DNA of 64,000 nucleotides, taken from Corynebacterium sp. 13CS0277 (GTDB lineage Bacteria; Actinomycetota; Actinomycetes; Mycobacteriales; Mycobacteriaceae). The stretch spans positions 1 through 64,000 of the forward strand of contig NZ_PPDL01000018.1 in NCBI RefSeq assembly GCF_002994655.1, read 5' to 3'. Under the pieces are notes generated by a model. That model was not told the DNA's origin and ran no database searches. It saw only the letters and a program-made list of their open reading frames with translations. The position numbers were made by a program, and so were the translations under genes. How positions within the stretch are numbered: position 1 is the first letter of the stretch; every line of letters starts with the position of its first letter. Positions 50,560 to 60,480 of the stretch are shown here, piece after piece.

Positions 50560-51576
50560 ATGAATCGTGCGATTCGCCCCCTGCTCGCCACCGCAGTGGT
50601 TGCTTCCCTCACGCTGACGGCGTGCTCGAAGGCTGAGGATGCCGCGACCGACGCTGCGGCCGCTGGTTCCTCCGTCGCTGCCGCCGCCCAGTCCGCGACC
50701 AATGACGCTGGCGAGGTCACGATTGAGCACGCCCGCGGCACGGACACCTACAAGAAGAACCCCTCCCGCGTGGTCGCCATCGGCCCGGCGATCGATAACC
50801 TCCTCGAGCTGGGCATCACCCCGGCAGCGGTGGTTGTGACCCCGAAGGATGTCAACAGCCCCTGGCGTGATGGCCGCCTGGACGGCGTGACCATCATCAA
50901 CCAGACGGACTTCAAGTCGGTGCCGAAGGAAGAGATCGCCGCGGTCGACCCCGACTTCATCGTCGGTGACTTCTGGTCGATCTCCCCGGACAACTACACC
51001 ACCCTGTCCGCGATCGCCCCGACCCTGGGCGGTATCGGCACCAGCGGTGAGGAGATCGGCTGGAAGCCGCAGATCAAGGCCCTGGGCACCATCTTCGACA
51101 AGGAAGCCGAGGCGGACAAGGTTATCGCCGCCGACAAGGAGCGCTTCGAGGAGATGAAGAAGAAGCTTCCGGGCCTCAAGGACAAGACCGGTGTGGTTTC
51201 CCAGTACGCCCGTGGCAGCTTCGGTGCTGTGGCCGACCCCTCCGAGCCGGGTGCCTCCTTCATTTACGACCTGGGCATGACCTTCCCGCAGGCACTGACC
51301 GACGGCAGCGTGCCGATTGAGAACGGCCGCGTCACCCTCTCCCCGGAGAACGTGGGCCTGCTGGCCGCTGACTTCATGGTCATCTACAACCGTGGTGGCG
51401 ACATGGCCGAGGTGGAGGCCACCCCGGGCTACGATGCCCTGCCGCAGGTGACCAGCGGTGCGACGAACTCCGGCAACGAGGCTGTCGTCGCCGGCCTGAA
51501 CGTCCCGACCTCCCTGAGCCGCGCCTGGGTGCTGGAGCAGGTCACCCCGCAGCTGGAGAAGGCTGCCCAGGGCTAA
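50560..51576 (+). CDS. Iron-siderophore substrate-binding lipoprotein
   Basis: The 338-residue protein is a FepB/FhuD-type binding protein. The lipobox LTAC gives an acylated Cys22, followed by an Ala/Ser-rich linker to about residue 50 and two lobes joined by a long helix (PVVAIGPAIDNLLELGI-like start, KALGTIFDKEAEADKVI in the connector). It captures the ferric siderophore outside the membrane and passes it to the FecCD permeases encoded in the reverse arm. ATG at 50560 has a GAAAGGA site at 50544. The 140-bp gap upstream may hold a separate promoter (TTGCGG about 50449, TAGCTA about 50473). Confidence 0.9.
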   Translation: MNRAIRPLLATAVVASLTLTACSKAEDAATDAAAAGSSVAAAAQSATNDAGEVTIEHARGTDTYKKNPSRVVAIGPAIDNLLELGITPAAVVVTPKDVNSPWRDGRLDGVTIINQTDFKSVPKEEIAAVDPDFIVGDFWSISPDNYTTLSAIAPTLGGIGTSGEEIGWKPQIKALGTIFDKEAEADKVIAADKERFEEMKKKLPGLKDKTGVVSQYARGSFGAVADPSEPGASFIYDLGMTFPQALTDGSVPIENGRVTLSPENVGLLAADFMVIYNRGGDMAEVEATPGYDALPQVTSGATNSGNEAVVAGLNVPTSLSRAWVLEQVTPQLEKAAQG

Positions 51577-51741
51577 GCCCCTGTGTGGGGCGGCAGTGCC
51601 GCCCACTGTTTTTCCTTCGCGCGCCCCACTGCCGACAGTCATGTTTGGCGGTGGGGCGCGCGCGACCTGTCCCCCGGGGTGGCGCCCGGGCAGGTCGCGC
51701 GTGTGTTTTCTCTTCTGCTTGCTGACTTTTGCGAGGTAGCT

Positions 51742-54700
51742 GTGCCTGATGCTTCCACCCCTATGACGCTTCCCCTCACCGGCGCGCAGCGCGGCATTGT
51801 TTCCGCGCAGCTGCTGGACCCTACCTCGCCGTACTACGTGGTGGGCGAGGTGCTGCACATCGCAGGCGAGGTGGAGTGCGGGGCACTCGCCGCAGCTCTC
51901 GTGGGCGTCCAAGAGGACTACGAGGCGCTGAGGATCCGGCTGCAGCACGATGATCGGGGCGAGTATGTGCAGCAGGTCGGACCGGTGGCGCACCCCGCGC
52001 CGCAGGTGATCGACCTTCGCGGCGAGGCTGAACCAGAGGTGACGGCGCACGCACTCGTCGATGCGCTCCGTGCGGAGTTCGCCTCCACCGCGCGGGAACT
52101 CGTCGACCGGCCCTTGTGTCGCTACGAGATCCTCCAGCTGCCGGGGCAGACGTGGGTGGTGCAGCTGTACCATCACGTCATTGTTGATGGGTACTCGGCA
52201 GTGATGCTGACCAAGCGGGTGCAAGACCGCTACAACCATCTCTGCGCGGGCACGCCATTGCCCCCGCTGCCGGCGGCCACCATGGCCGACGTGGTGAATC
52301 TGGATGAGGCGTATGAGGCGGGGCCGCAGGCTACCGCCGATGCGGAGTTCTGGCGCGAGGAACTGTTGCGCCTGCCTGCGGATGATCGGCGCGCCCGCTG
52401 GAACGCTGTGCGGGAGCGCGCCGCGACCGCCGGTGCCGGCAGCACGTGGACGACGACGGTGGAGTTCGCTGCCGAGGAGTTCGGGGCGCTGCGTTCCCAC
52501 GCGGTGGAGTTGGGGGCCACCTGGGTGGATGTGATGTACGCGCTCGTGGCGGCGTACATGCGGCGGGTGCAGGCCTTGCAGTCCGCTGCGGCCGATACTG
52601 CGGCTCCGGGGGATGACGATCTGGTGGTGTTGGCGGTTCCCGTCATGGCGCGCCCGGAAAGCGCGCTCAAAGTGACCCCGATCATGGCGGTCAACGTGGT
52701 GCCGTTGGTGCTGCAGATCAATCCCCAGGACACACTTCGCGAGGTTGTGGCCACGACGGCTGCCCGGTTCCGCGCGCTTGGGCCACACACGCGACTGCGG
52801 GGCGAGTCGCTGCCCCGCCTCGTACCGGAACGCCCCGTCGCCGACTACCTGCATGGGGCGGGTGTGAACCTCAAAGCCTTCGATCTGCCGTTCCGTTTTG
52901 GTGACGCCGCGGCGCGCCTGCGGAATGTGGCGGGAGGTCCGCCGGAGGACTACGGGGTGGTGATCACCCCGGCACCTGGGGGTGGGGTGCGCCTCGGGCT
53001 GGAGACTGATCCGGAGCGGGTGCCGCCGGTGTTGGCGGAATCCCGGTTGTGCACACTGGTGAGTTTCCTCCGCGCCTTTGTCCAGGATTCCACCTGCACT
53101 GTCGACGACGTGGACCTGCATAGTGGGCACGCGCCCGCGGGCAGCGCTGACGCACAAGGTGCGGCTGACGCTGGTGTGTGCGCGGTGCTGGATGGCCGCA
53201 GCACATCACCTGCAGGGAGCGTTGAGGAGGCGCTGCGGGACTGGGATGCTGCCGTGGCTCGCCTCGTCGCGGGTCGCGCTGGCACCCTGGTGGATCCCAC
53301 CCCGGGGGCACCTGCCCAGCGTTGGGACCCCGTCGCCCTGGGGCAGGCCGTGGAACGCGCCGCCGAGGTGTTCCGTGCCGCCTGCCCGCGCGCCTCCATG
53401 GTGGGGTTGGCGATGCCCCGCGGGGTGGAGCTCGCCGCAGCGATCCTGGCGTGCTTGCGGGCCGGCCGCTGCTTCGTGGTGCTGGATCCGGACCTGCCGG
53501 CCGGGCGTCGTGCCGCCATCATGGGGGACGCGCAGCCCGCGCTCGTTGTTGATGAACTGCCGCAGGCGCCACTGAGCTCTGGCGGGCCCGTACGGGACGC
53601 CTCGGCTGCGGGTGAGGATGCTCCCGCTGAGCTGGCGTACCTGGTGTACACCTCCGGTTCGACGGGAACACCGAAGGCCGTGGAGGTGACCCGCGTGGGT
53701 CTGGCATCGCTGTGGGCCGCCCACCGGCAGGGGCTGTTTCGGCAGCCGACCGCGCCGGCCGTGGTGGCGCACACCGCCTCGTTCACTTTCGACGCCAGTA
53801 TGGACCAGCTGCTGTGGGTGCTCGACGGGCATGATGTGGTGGTCTACGGGCAGCAGTTTATGGCTGATGCGGATCTGCTCGTCGAGGCGTGCGCCGCTGA
53901 CGGCGTGTCCGTGATGGATGGCGCGCCGTCACTCATCGCGGCCCTCTGCGATGCGGGCTTGCTGCGAGTGCCTTCACTGGAGGTGGTGGTCTGCGGTGGC
54001 GAGGCTCTCCCGCAGCCCCTGTGGGACACCCTCGCCGCGGCTGCGGTGGACCCGCAGCACCCGGTGGCGGCGTTCAACATGTACGGGCCAAGTGAAGCGA
54101 CCGTCGATGCGCTGTGCGCCCGCGTGACTCCGGGAACCCCGACTGTGGGATGGCCTGTGCCCGGGATGGACGTGTACATCGTGGACTCTGCGGGCCGCTG
54201 CGTGCCCGATGGTGAGCCCGGGGAGTTGCTGTTGGCGGGCCCTCAGCTGGCGCGTGGATACCGCCACCGCGAGGAAGAGACAGCAGCACGCTTCATCACG
54301 GTGTCGTGCGATCCGCGTCGCCCTGGGCAGCGCGCCTACCGGACCGGTGATCTGGGCCGCTGTATTCCGGGCCGCGGCGTGGAGTTCCTGGGCCGGCTCG
54401 ACCGGCAGGTGCAGCTCGCCGGGCAACGCGTCGAGCTCGGAGAGGTGGAGTCCGTGGTGGCAGCCACACCCGGGGTTGCTGCTGCCGCGTGTGTCCTCGT
54501 CGGCCGCACCATCGTGGCCTGCGTGGTGCCCGCCGCATCCGCCACCGCTACAAGTGCTGGGGAGGCTGCGCGCCACGTCGAGGAGGCTGTGCGCCGCCAC
54601 GTGGAGGACGCATTGCCTGTGCGTGCGCGCCCCCGGGTGCTGGTGTGCGAGGAGCTTCCGCTGCTGCCGAGCGGGAAACGAGATCTGCGCGCCGTGCAGC

Positions 54701-57700
54701 GCAGGGCTGAGGAGATGCTCGCACAGCCGACCCCGGCCGCGGACTCCACCGCTGAAGCCGCGACTGCAGCGCCTACTGCGGTCCTGCCGGAGGGCTGGCA
54801 GGAGTGCGCGAGCATCATCGCGGATGTTCTGGGCTGCACCCGGGCTGCGGTGACCCCAGAGTTGTCGTTGCAGGAGATCGGAGGGGACTCCATTGCCGCG
54901 CTGACGATTGCGACGCGCTGCCGCGCCCGCGGCGTGGCGATCACGCCGAAGGCGCTGTTGGGTGGGCGCCCGCTGGGTGACATCGTGGCCGCGGCAGGCC
55001 AGCCCGTGCCGACGTCCAGCGCCGGCGTCCCTGTCGGCCGTACCTCGGCGGGGACGTCGAGTGCACTGCGGGAGGGCGACGCGCTGGCGGGCGTGTTGCC
55101 GTTTGGTGTGGCCCCACCCGGCGGGGTGGCGGCGACCCAGTTCGCAGCCTCCGGCGACATGGCCGGCTGGACCGGCTACGCTTTCGTCGAAGACTTCGAC
55201 CTGCCGGGACCGCGGCACCTGGAGCAGGTGCACCAGGCCGCCGAGTGGGTCATGTCCACGGTGGATGCGTTGCGCATGGTTGTCAGCGACTCCGATTCCG
55301 TCGCGGCCGTTTTCCCCGATGCCGGGCCGGGTCCATTGCGGGTGCTGGTGCCCCGCCAACCGCTGGTTGCGTCCGCGCGCTGCGTTGTCGTGTCTGACGA
55401 CGTCACCGCCGACGAGCTCTGCGCCCGCTTGGCCCCGGCGGCGGGTGTGCTGTGGCAGCTGGGTGTTGATCTCACGCGGGGGCGCTGCGTGCTGGCCGTC
55501 CACCACATGGCCGTGGATGCCGTGTCGTGGCCCCTGGTGCGAGAAGCCGTCCGCGCTGCCCTCGCCGGCAGTGTCGCCCAGCTCCCCCAAGGGCAGCTGC
55601 GGCCCGCTCTGGTGGCGCGCGCTCGTGCGTCTGCGCCGCCGCTGCGGCGCAGCGGCGCAGTCCACACCATCCGGGAGGATCTTCCCGCTGACCTGTTTGC
55701 CTGCGCCGTGGATGTGGCTGGCGACCGGCGCGCCGGGCTCGCGGACGTTGTGATTGCGACCGCGGCGATGGCCGCGCGGCGGCTGCTTCCGCCGGAGGCA
55801 GAGACCTGGGCCGTTGCCGTGGAGCACCACGGGCGGGATGACGTGAGCGCCGCTGGGGTGGCGGGCTGGATGACGCAGGAACACCACCTGGGTCTCCTCG
55901 GGGAGCTCACGGAGGGCACCCCCGCGAGGGCGGTGGCGCGGGTGCGCCACGCGCGGAGAAACCCCACCCCGAGTGACGCGTCCTCGCGACGCATCGTGGT
56001 GAATGTGCTGCCGCCGCAGGCGGGCGGAGGATTCCGGGTGGTGCACCCGCCGCAGCGTGCGGCGACGGAAGAACTCACCATCAACGTGCGGACCGGTGCT
56101 CGCCCCAGCGTGGAGATCCATGCGGCCGCCAGCGTCAGCGCCGCCGCCGATGATTTCGTGTCCGCCTGGGCGCATGCCGCCGAGGACTACATTGCCGCCC
56201 GCCTGCGCGGTGAGCGGGTGAGCATTCCCGCCGATGTGGGTGCTGTCGACATGACCGTTGACGAGCTTGCGGCCCTGGAACAGCAGGGGCCGGTGCGGGC
56301 CGTGGTCCCCATGACGGCTGCGCAGCAGGGGCTGGTGTTCCACGCCCTGTCGGCAGGCGAGGATGACAACTATGTGGTGGCCGTTGGCATTCGCCTGCGC
56401 GGCGCGCTCACCCCCACCCGGGTGCGCCGTGCCCTGGAGGCGCTGCTGCGGCGGCACTCGATGATGGGGGCGCGGGTCAGCCTCACCGCCGGCGCGGAAC
56501 CTGTGTTCGTCATCGCGGAAGCTCCACTGTGGCAGTGGCAGGACATTGATGCGCGCGCCGTGCCGGAGGCCCTCGCGGAACGACTCGCTGCCCGGGTGCG
56601 GGAGGACGCTGGTCGTCGGCGGATCGATATTGAGCACGGACCTCTCATGGCCGTGACGTGCGTGCAGCTGCCGAGCGTGGACGGTGAGGAGGTCATGGAA
56701 CTCGTCATGGGTACCCATCATGTGCTCACCGACGGGTGGTCCTCCGGCATTGTGTTGCGGGACCTGGTGGCGTTGCTGCACGGCGACGCTGTGGGGGTGG
56801 CACCCCAGTTGCCGCCGGCTGGTGATCCGGCACGCTGCGCGGAGTATTGCCGTACCCCGGCGCCTGGGGCTGCGGCGACGTGGCGGCAGTTGCTGCCGAA
56901 TGCTGCTGGTGCCTGGCGGGTCGACCGGCGTGCACCTGCGCCGCCACAGTCGGACGACGTCCCAGTCGAGGAGGTCCTGGAGGCCGTGAGAGTGGATGCC
57001 GCGGCGGCGGCGTCACGTGCCCGGGAGCTGGGAACGACCCCGAGCGCGCTGGTGCAGCTGGCGTGGGCACTCACCCTGCGCGGTGCCGGGCTGCAGGGAC
57101 AGCCGGTGTCCTTCGGGCTCACTGTCAACGGTCGACCGGCGGCTGTGCCGGAGGCGATGGAGACAGTCGGGATGATGATCAGCACGGTGCCGGTGCAACT
57201 CAGCGCCGCACAGCTTGCGCCGGAGGTCACCATCGCCGAGGCGGTGCGTACGCTGAGCGAGATGGCGGCACTGCGCGCCGAGGTCGAGCACACCAGCTAC
57301 CCGGAGATCGCTGCCGCCGTTGGCGTGCCGGACATCACGGGGCTGCTGAGCTCCGCTGTCGTCTACGAGAACTACCCGCAGCCGGAACTCGTCACCCCGA
57401 CGGTGCGGGTGGTGGGGATCGCCGCGGAGGGGCGCACGCATTTCCCCATGACGGTCGTGTGCCCGCCCGCAGACGATCTTCAGGTGGTGTTGGCGTATCA
57501 CCCGCGGCGCGTGGCGGGAGACTTCGCGCGAGCCTGTGCGGAATCGTTGGGCCGCGTGGTGGAGGCGCTCTGCCGTCCCGATATGACAACCCTGGGGCAG
57601 CTGTCCCAGGAGCTTGATCCGGTCCTGACGGGGTGGCGGCAGCCTGCGGACACCCCGGCGGCCGCGCCGCACTCGGCGATGGAACCGGCCGAGATGAACG

Positions 57701-58644
57701 CCGATATGCCAGCCGCAACACCACGGGAAGGGGCCGGTGCCTCAGTGGACCTGATTGCCGCAGTCATGGCGGCGGCCCTCGGCCGGGAGCACCTGGATAC
57801 TGCGGCGGATTTCTTCGCCTCCGGGGGTTCCTCTCTCGCGGCGGTGAGTGTGCTGGCGGGGTTGCGGAAAGCAGGCGTGACTGTCGATATGAAGGACATT
57901 CTTGCGGCACCTTCCCCGCGGGCCTTGGCCGCCCGCCTCGGGGCACCTCAGCAGGCGCTGTGGGAGGCGGTCACGCTGGCGTCGGGGCAGCGTGGCGCGC
58001 GCCCCGTGTGGTGTGTGCCCGGCATCGATGGGGAAGCCGGTGCCTTTGTGCACCTGGTGCCGTATGTGACCTGCCCGGTGCGCGCTGTCCAGCTTGGCTC
58101 TGCGGAGGCTTGCGCCGCCGTGAGGGACGAATCCGCCCTGGCGGACGGCATCGTGGATACGATGCTGGCCTCCCAACCGGAGGGGCCGTACCGGCTGTTG
58201 GGATACTCCTATGGCGGTGGGCTCGCTCACCGGGTGGCGGGGCTGCTGCAGGCACGCGGCCACGCGGTCGATTTGCTCGGCATTCTTGACGCTTACCCGG
58301 CGGGTAAGCACCCCGGTGTTATGGACGTGGCGCGGCTTGTCGCCCACGCCCCGGAGTACGCCGCAGCGATCGAGTTCTTCGCCGCCCACCCGGTGGCTGC
58401 CTCCACCTACGAGGGCGACGTTGTTCTCGTGGAAGCCACCCCGGCGGAGTTCGCCCATGATGCGGGCTGGGATCCGGCGGGCGCGTGGCGGCAGGAACCC
58501 GGGATTGGGCAGGTTCGCACGCAGCGGCTTGACCTCGACCATCTGGAGCTGGTGCGCGCCCACGGCTGGGCGCAGGTCATCGATGTGCTGCGCGGCTGCG
58601 GTGCCCTCGACGATGCGCTCGTGAAGGAGGCCCCGACCAGCTGA
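51742..58644 (+). CDS. Siderophore non-ribosomal peptide synthetase, C-A-T-E-C-T-TE
   Basis: This 2300-residue NRPS has domains in the order: C1 (HHVIVDGYS at 144), A1 (YTSGSTGTPK at 636, FDAS at 683), T1 (GGDS, Ppant Ser1050), epimerisation (HHMAVDAVSW at 1254, EHHGRDD), C2 (HHVLTDGWS at 1659), T2 (GGSS, Ser2031) and thioesterase (GYSYGG, Ser2156). My reading of the A1 pocket is D-A-D-D-V-G-M-V-D-K, close to lysine/glutamine-type codes (DAxDLGVVDK). Module 2 has no A domain; the separate A enzyme encoded upstream can supply it. C1 has no upstream carrier, so it is a starter domain or accepts a substrate from a T domain in trans. GTG at 51742 has a GAGGT site. Confidence 0.9.
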   Translation: MPDASTPMTLPLTGAQRGIVSAQLLDPTSPYYVVGEVLHIAGEVECGALAAALVGVQEDYEALRIRLQHDDRGEYVQQVGPVAHPAPQVIDLRGEAEPEVTAHALVDALRAEFASTARELVDRPLCRYEILQLPGQTWVVQLYHHVIVDGYSAVMLTKRVQDRYNHLCAGTPLPPLPAATMADVVNLDEAYEAGPQATADAEFWREELLRLPADDRRARWNAVRERAATAGAGSTWTTTVEFAAEEFGALRSHAVELGATWVDVMYALVAAYMRRVQALQSAAADTAAPGDDDLVVLAVPVMARPESALKVTPIMAVNVVPLVLQINPQDTLREVVATTAARFRALGPHTRLRGESLPRLVPERPVADYLHGAGVNLKAFDLPFRFGDAAARLRNVAGGPPEDYGVVITPAPGGGVRLGLETDPERVPPVLAESRLCTLVSFLRAFVQDSTCTVDDVDLHSGHAPAGSADAQGAADAGVCAVLDGRSTSPAGSVEEALRDWDAAVARLVAGRAGTLVDPTPGAPAQRWDPVALGQAVERAAEVFRAACPRASMVGLAMPRGVELAAAILACLRAGRCFVVLDPDLPAGRRAAIMGDAQPALVVDELPQAPLSSGGPVRDASAAGEDAPAELAYLVYTSGSTGTPKAVEVTRVGLASLWAAHRQGLFRQPTAPAVVAHTASFTFDASMDQLLWVLDGHDVVVYGQQFMADADLLVEACAADGVSVMDGAPSLIAALCDAGLLRVPSLEVVVCGGEALPQPLWDTLAAAAVDPQHPVAAFNMYGPSEATVDALCARVTPGTPTVGWPVPGMDVYIVDSAGRCVPDGEPGELLLAGPQLARGYRHREEETAARFITVSCDPRRPGQRAYRTGDLGRCIPGRGVEFLGRLDRQVQLAGQRVELGEVESVVAATPGVAAAACVLVGRTIVACVVPAASATATSAGEAARHVEEAVRRHVEDALPVRARPRVLVCEELPLLPSGKRDLRAVQRRAEEMLAQPTPAADSTAEAATAAPTAVLPEGWQECASIIADVLGCTRAAVTPELSLQEIGGDSIAALTIATRCRARGVAITPKALLGGRPLGDIVAAAGQPVPTSSAGVPVGRTSAGTSSALREGDALAGVLPFGVAPPGGVAATQFAASGDMAGWTGYAFVEDFDLPGPRHLEQVHQAAEWVMSTVDALRMVVSDSDSVAAVFPDAGPGPLRVLVPRQPLVASARCVVVSDDVTADELCARLAPAAGVLWQLGVDLTRGRCVLAVHHMAVDAVSWPLVREAVRAALAGSVAQLPQGQLRPALVARARASAPPLRRSGAVHTIREDLPADLFACAVDVAGDRRAGLADVVIATAAMAARRLLPPEAETWAVAVEHHGRDDVSAAGVAGWMTQEHHLGLLGELTEGTPARAVARVRHARRNPTPSDASSRRIVVNVLPPQAGGGFRVVHPPQRAATEELTINVRTGARPSVEIHAAASVSAAADDFVSAWAHAAEDYIAARLRGERVSIPADVGAVDMTVDELAALEQQGPVRAVVPMTAAQQGLVFHALSAGEDDNYVVAVGIRLRGALTPTRVRRALEALLRRHSMMGARVSLTAGAEPVFVIAEAPLWQWQDIDARAVPEALAERLAARVREDAGRRRIDIEHGPLMAVTCVQLPSVDGEEVMELVMGTHHVLTDGWSSGIVLRDLVALLHGDAVGVAPQLPPAGDPARCAEYCRTPAPGAAATWRQLLPNAAGAWRVDRRAPAPPQSDDVPVEEVLEAVRVDAAAAASRARELGTTPSALVQLAWALTLRGAGLQGQPVSFGLTVNGRPAAVPEAMETVGMMISTVPVQLSAAQLAPEVTIAEAVRTLSEMAALRAEVEHTSYPEIAAAVGVPDITGLLSSAVVYENYPQPELVTPTVRVVGIAAEGRTHFPMTVVCPPADDLQVVLAYHPRRVAGDFARACAESLGRVVEALCRPDMTTLGQLSQELDPVLTGWRQPADTPAAAPHSAMEPAEMNADMPAATPREGAGASVDLIAAVMAAALGREHLDTAADFFASGGSSLAAVSVLAGLRKAGVTVDMKDILAAPSPRALAARLGAPQQALWEAVTLASGQRGARPVWCVPGIDGEAGAFVHLVPYVTCPVRAVQLGSAEACAAVRDESALADGIVDTMLASQPEGPYRLLGYSYGGGLAHRVAGLLQARGHAVDLLGILDAYPAGKHPGVMDVARLVAHAPEYAAAIEFFAAHPVAASTYEGDVVLVEATPAEFAHDAGWDPAGAWRQEPGIGQVRTQRLDLDHLELVRAHGWAQVIDVLRGCGALDDALVKEAPTS

Positions 58645-58740
58645 CAGTCGTCGCGTATGCCCACCCCGCAGCCATCCCGGCTGCACACCGACCCACGACT
58701 CACCCCACGATTCAATTGTTGTAAAGGACAGTGAAGAACT

Positions 58741-60480
58741 ATGCGCACGAGCCGCACCATGGACATTTTCCCGATCAGTCTCCGCGACCTGGAGGTCGTT
58801 CGCGTTGACGACATCACGCCGCTGCTGCGGCGGGTGGTGTTCGCCGGCCCCCAGCTTGCCGGCTACGACTATGAGGGCTACGCGGTGCCGCCGCTGGTGA
58901 GTGCCGGTTTCGATGATGATGTGCGGATCGTGTTCCCGGACCCGGCGACGGGGGAACGACCGGCGCCGGTGGTGCTGGGCGACGGAAACTTGGCGTGGCC
59001 GCCGGGCCTCAACGACTTGTTCCGCACGTACACGGTGCGGGCTTTCGATGCTGCGGCGGGCGAGCTGACGATTGATTTCGCGCGCCACGCCCAAGGGTTG
59101 GCGGAGGATTGGTCGGAGAACGTCCAGGTCGGCGACCGGGTGTATATCGCGGGGCCGAAGATGAGTTCCTCCCTGCCGGTGCACCGCGGCGCGGTCGTTG
59201 TCGCCGGCGACGAGACGGCCCTGCCGGCGATTGCGCGTTTCCTGGAAGAGTCCGCGGCAGAGTCAGTGCCCTGCCGGGCGGTGATCGCCGTCCGTGAGGA
59301 TGCCGCGATCCATGATCTCGTCCACGGGCCGCACGCGCAGGTGCGGTGGGTGCGCGCACCCAGGGAGGGTGATGTTGCTGAGGGGCTGCGTGCAGCCCTG
59401 GAGGAGATCCGCACCCTGCAGGGCGGCGGGGAGCAGGTGGACGCGTACGTGTGGGTGGCCGGCGAGGCCGGTGAGCTCAAGCGCTGCCGGGCGGTGGTGA
59501 AAGACTTCCACATTGCCCGCGGCGATGCGGAGTTCACCGGCTACTGGCGCGACGTCACCCCGACCCGTGATGCGGAGGGCCGCCCGCGGGCGGCCACCGC
59601 GATGATGATGCAGCTCTTCGAGCTCGCGGAGGTTGCCCCCGGTTTGGCGCTGCGGGCGGCCGTGCAGCTGGGGGTGTTCCGGCACCTGTCCGCCCCGCGC
59701 AGCGTGGAGGACTTGGCGAGTGATGTGGGTGTCGCGCCGGAGGAACTGGCCCGGCTGCTGCGGTTCCTGCACACCCTGGAGCTGGTGGAGTACACCCCGC
59801 CGAGTGAGGAACAACCCCAGGCGCAGGTCCGTACGACTGCCCTTGGTGGGGAGCTCGCCGACCCGGAGAGCATGGTGGCCCAATTCCTGGGCTCCCCGTT
59901 CGGGTTCCAGGACCTGGCGTTGGTCGACCTGGTGCAGGCCCTGCGCGGGGAACTCACCCCGGCGGCGCCTGTCGCGTCGCCCCGCGCCGACGTGGAGGCC
60001 GGCTGGGTGGCCCCCGCTGTGGCCGCGCACCTCGCAACCCGCCTGCCCGCCGAACAGGGTGGCCGCATCACTGTGACGGGTCCGGGTGCCGGTGTCTACC
60101 AGGAGGAACTGGCCCGCAAGCTTGTTCACGCCCACGTGGAGACCACCGATCAAGCAGACATCCCGGCGGAGGTGGCGCTGCTCGTCGACCCGCTCACGCA
60201 CCTGCCGGCCGCGGAGGCGACGGCACTCATCGCCGGGGTGCGTGCAGAGCGCCTCGTTGTCGTCACCGACATCCTTCACGAGGTGGGCGGCGAAGAGCAC
60301 GACTACGAAAAGGATCTTGTGCTGTTGTGCACCACCGGTGCTCGGGTGCCGACGGCCCGCGATGTGGCACGCGTGGCGGCGGATGCGGGCTACGCCATCG
60401 CCGCCGATACCCCGGTGGGCTGGGGCAAGCATGTGCTGCACTTGATGCTCCTCGGGGAGCGCAGCGCCGACGCCCACTAA
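58741..60480 (+). CDS. Siderophore-interacting reductase fused to a methyltransferase-like domain
   Basis: Residues 1 to about 265 form a siderophore-interacting protein (SIP): the FAD-binding motif RTYTVRAFD...LTIDFARH and the NAD(P)H part YVWVAGEAGELKRCR. Such enzymes reduce ferric siderophores in the cytoplasm to release iron. Residues from about 290 resemble an O-methyltransferase: a winged-helix dimerisation part (LRAAVQLGVFRHLS, VAPEELARLLRFLHTL) and a Rossmann-like part. The SAM-binding glycine motif appears degenerate (ITVTGPGAGVYQEEL), so catalysis is doubtful. ATG at 58741 has AAAGGA 15 nt upstream. It closes the forward arm of the siderophore locus. Confidence 0.85.
   Translation: MRTSRTMDIFPISLRDLEVVRVDDITPLLRRVVFAGPQLAGYDYEGYAVPPLVSAGFDDDVRIVFPDPATGERPAPVVLGDGNLAWPPGLNDLFRTYTVRAFDAAAGELTIDFARHAQGLAEDWSENVQVGDRVYIAGPKMSSSLPVHRGAVVVAGDETALPAIARFLEESAAESVPCRAVIAVREDAAIHDLVHGPHAQVRWVRAPREGDVAEGLRAALEEIRTLQGGGEQVDAYVWVAGEAGELKRCRAVVKDFHIARGDAEFTGYWRDVTPTRDAEGRPRAATAMMMQLFELAEVAPGLALRAAVQLGVFRHLSAPRSVEDLASDVGVAPEELARLLRFLHTLELVEYTPPSEEQPQAQVRTTALGGELADPESMVAQFLGSPFGFQDLALVDLVQALRGELTPAAPVASPRADVEAGWVAPAVAAHLATRLPAEQGGRITVTGPGAGVYQEELARKLVHAHVETTDQADIPAEVALLVDPLTHLPAAEATALIAGVRAERLVVVTDILHEVGGEEHDYEKDLVLLCTTGARVPTARDVARVAADAGYAIAADTPVGWGKHVLHLMLLGERSADAH

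Noticed and set aside
50518..53157. Long reverse-strand open frame opposite the binding protein and NRPS
   Set aside because: The opposite strand encodes clear domain motifs throughout; this frame has none.
55150..56230. Reading the second HHxxxD domain of the NRPS as an ordinary condensation domain
   Set aside because: HHMAVDAVSW, EHHGRDD and the following segment fit an epimerisation domain, and it follows T1 directly.
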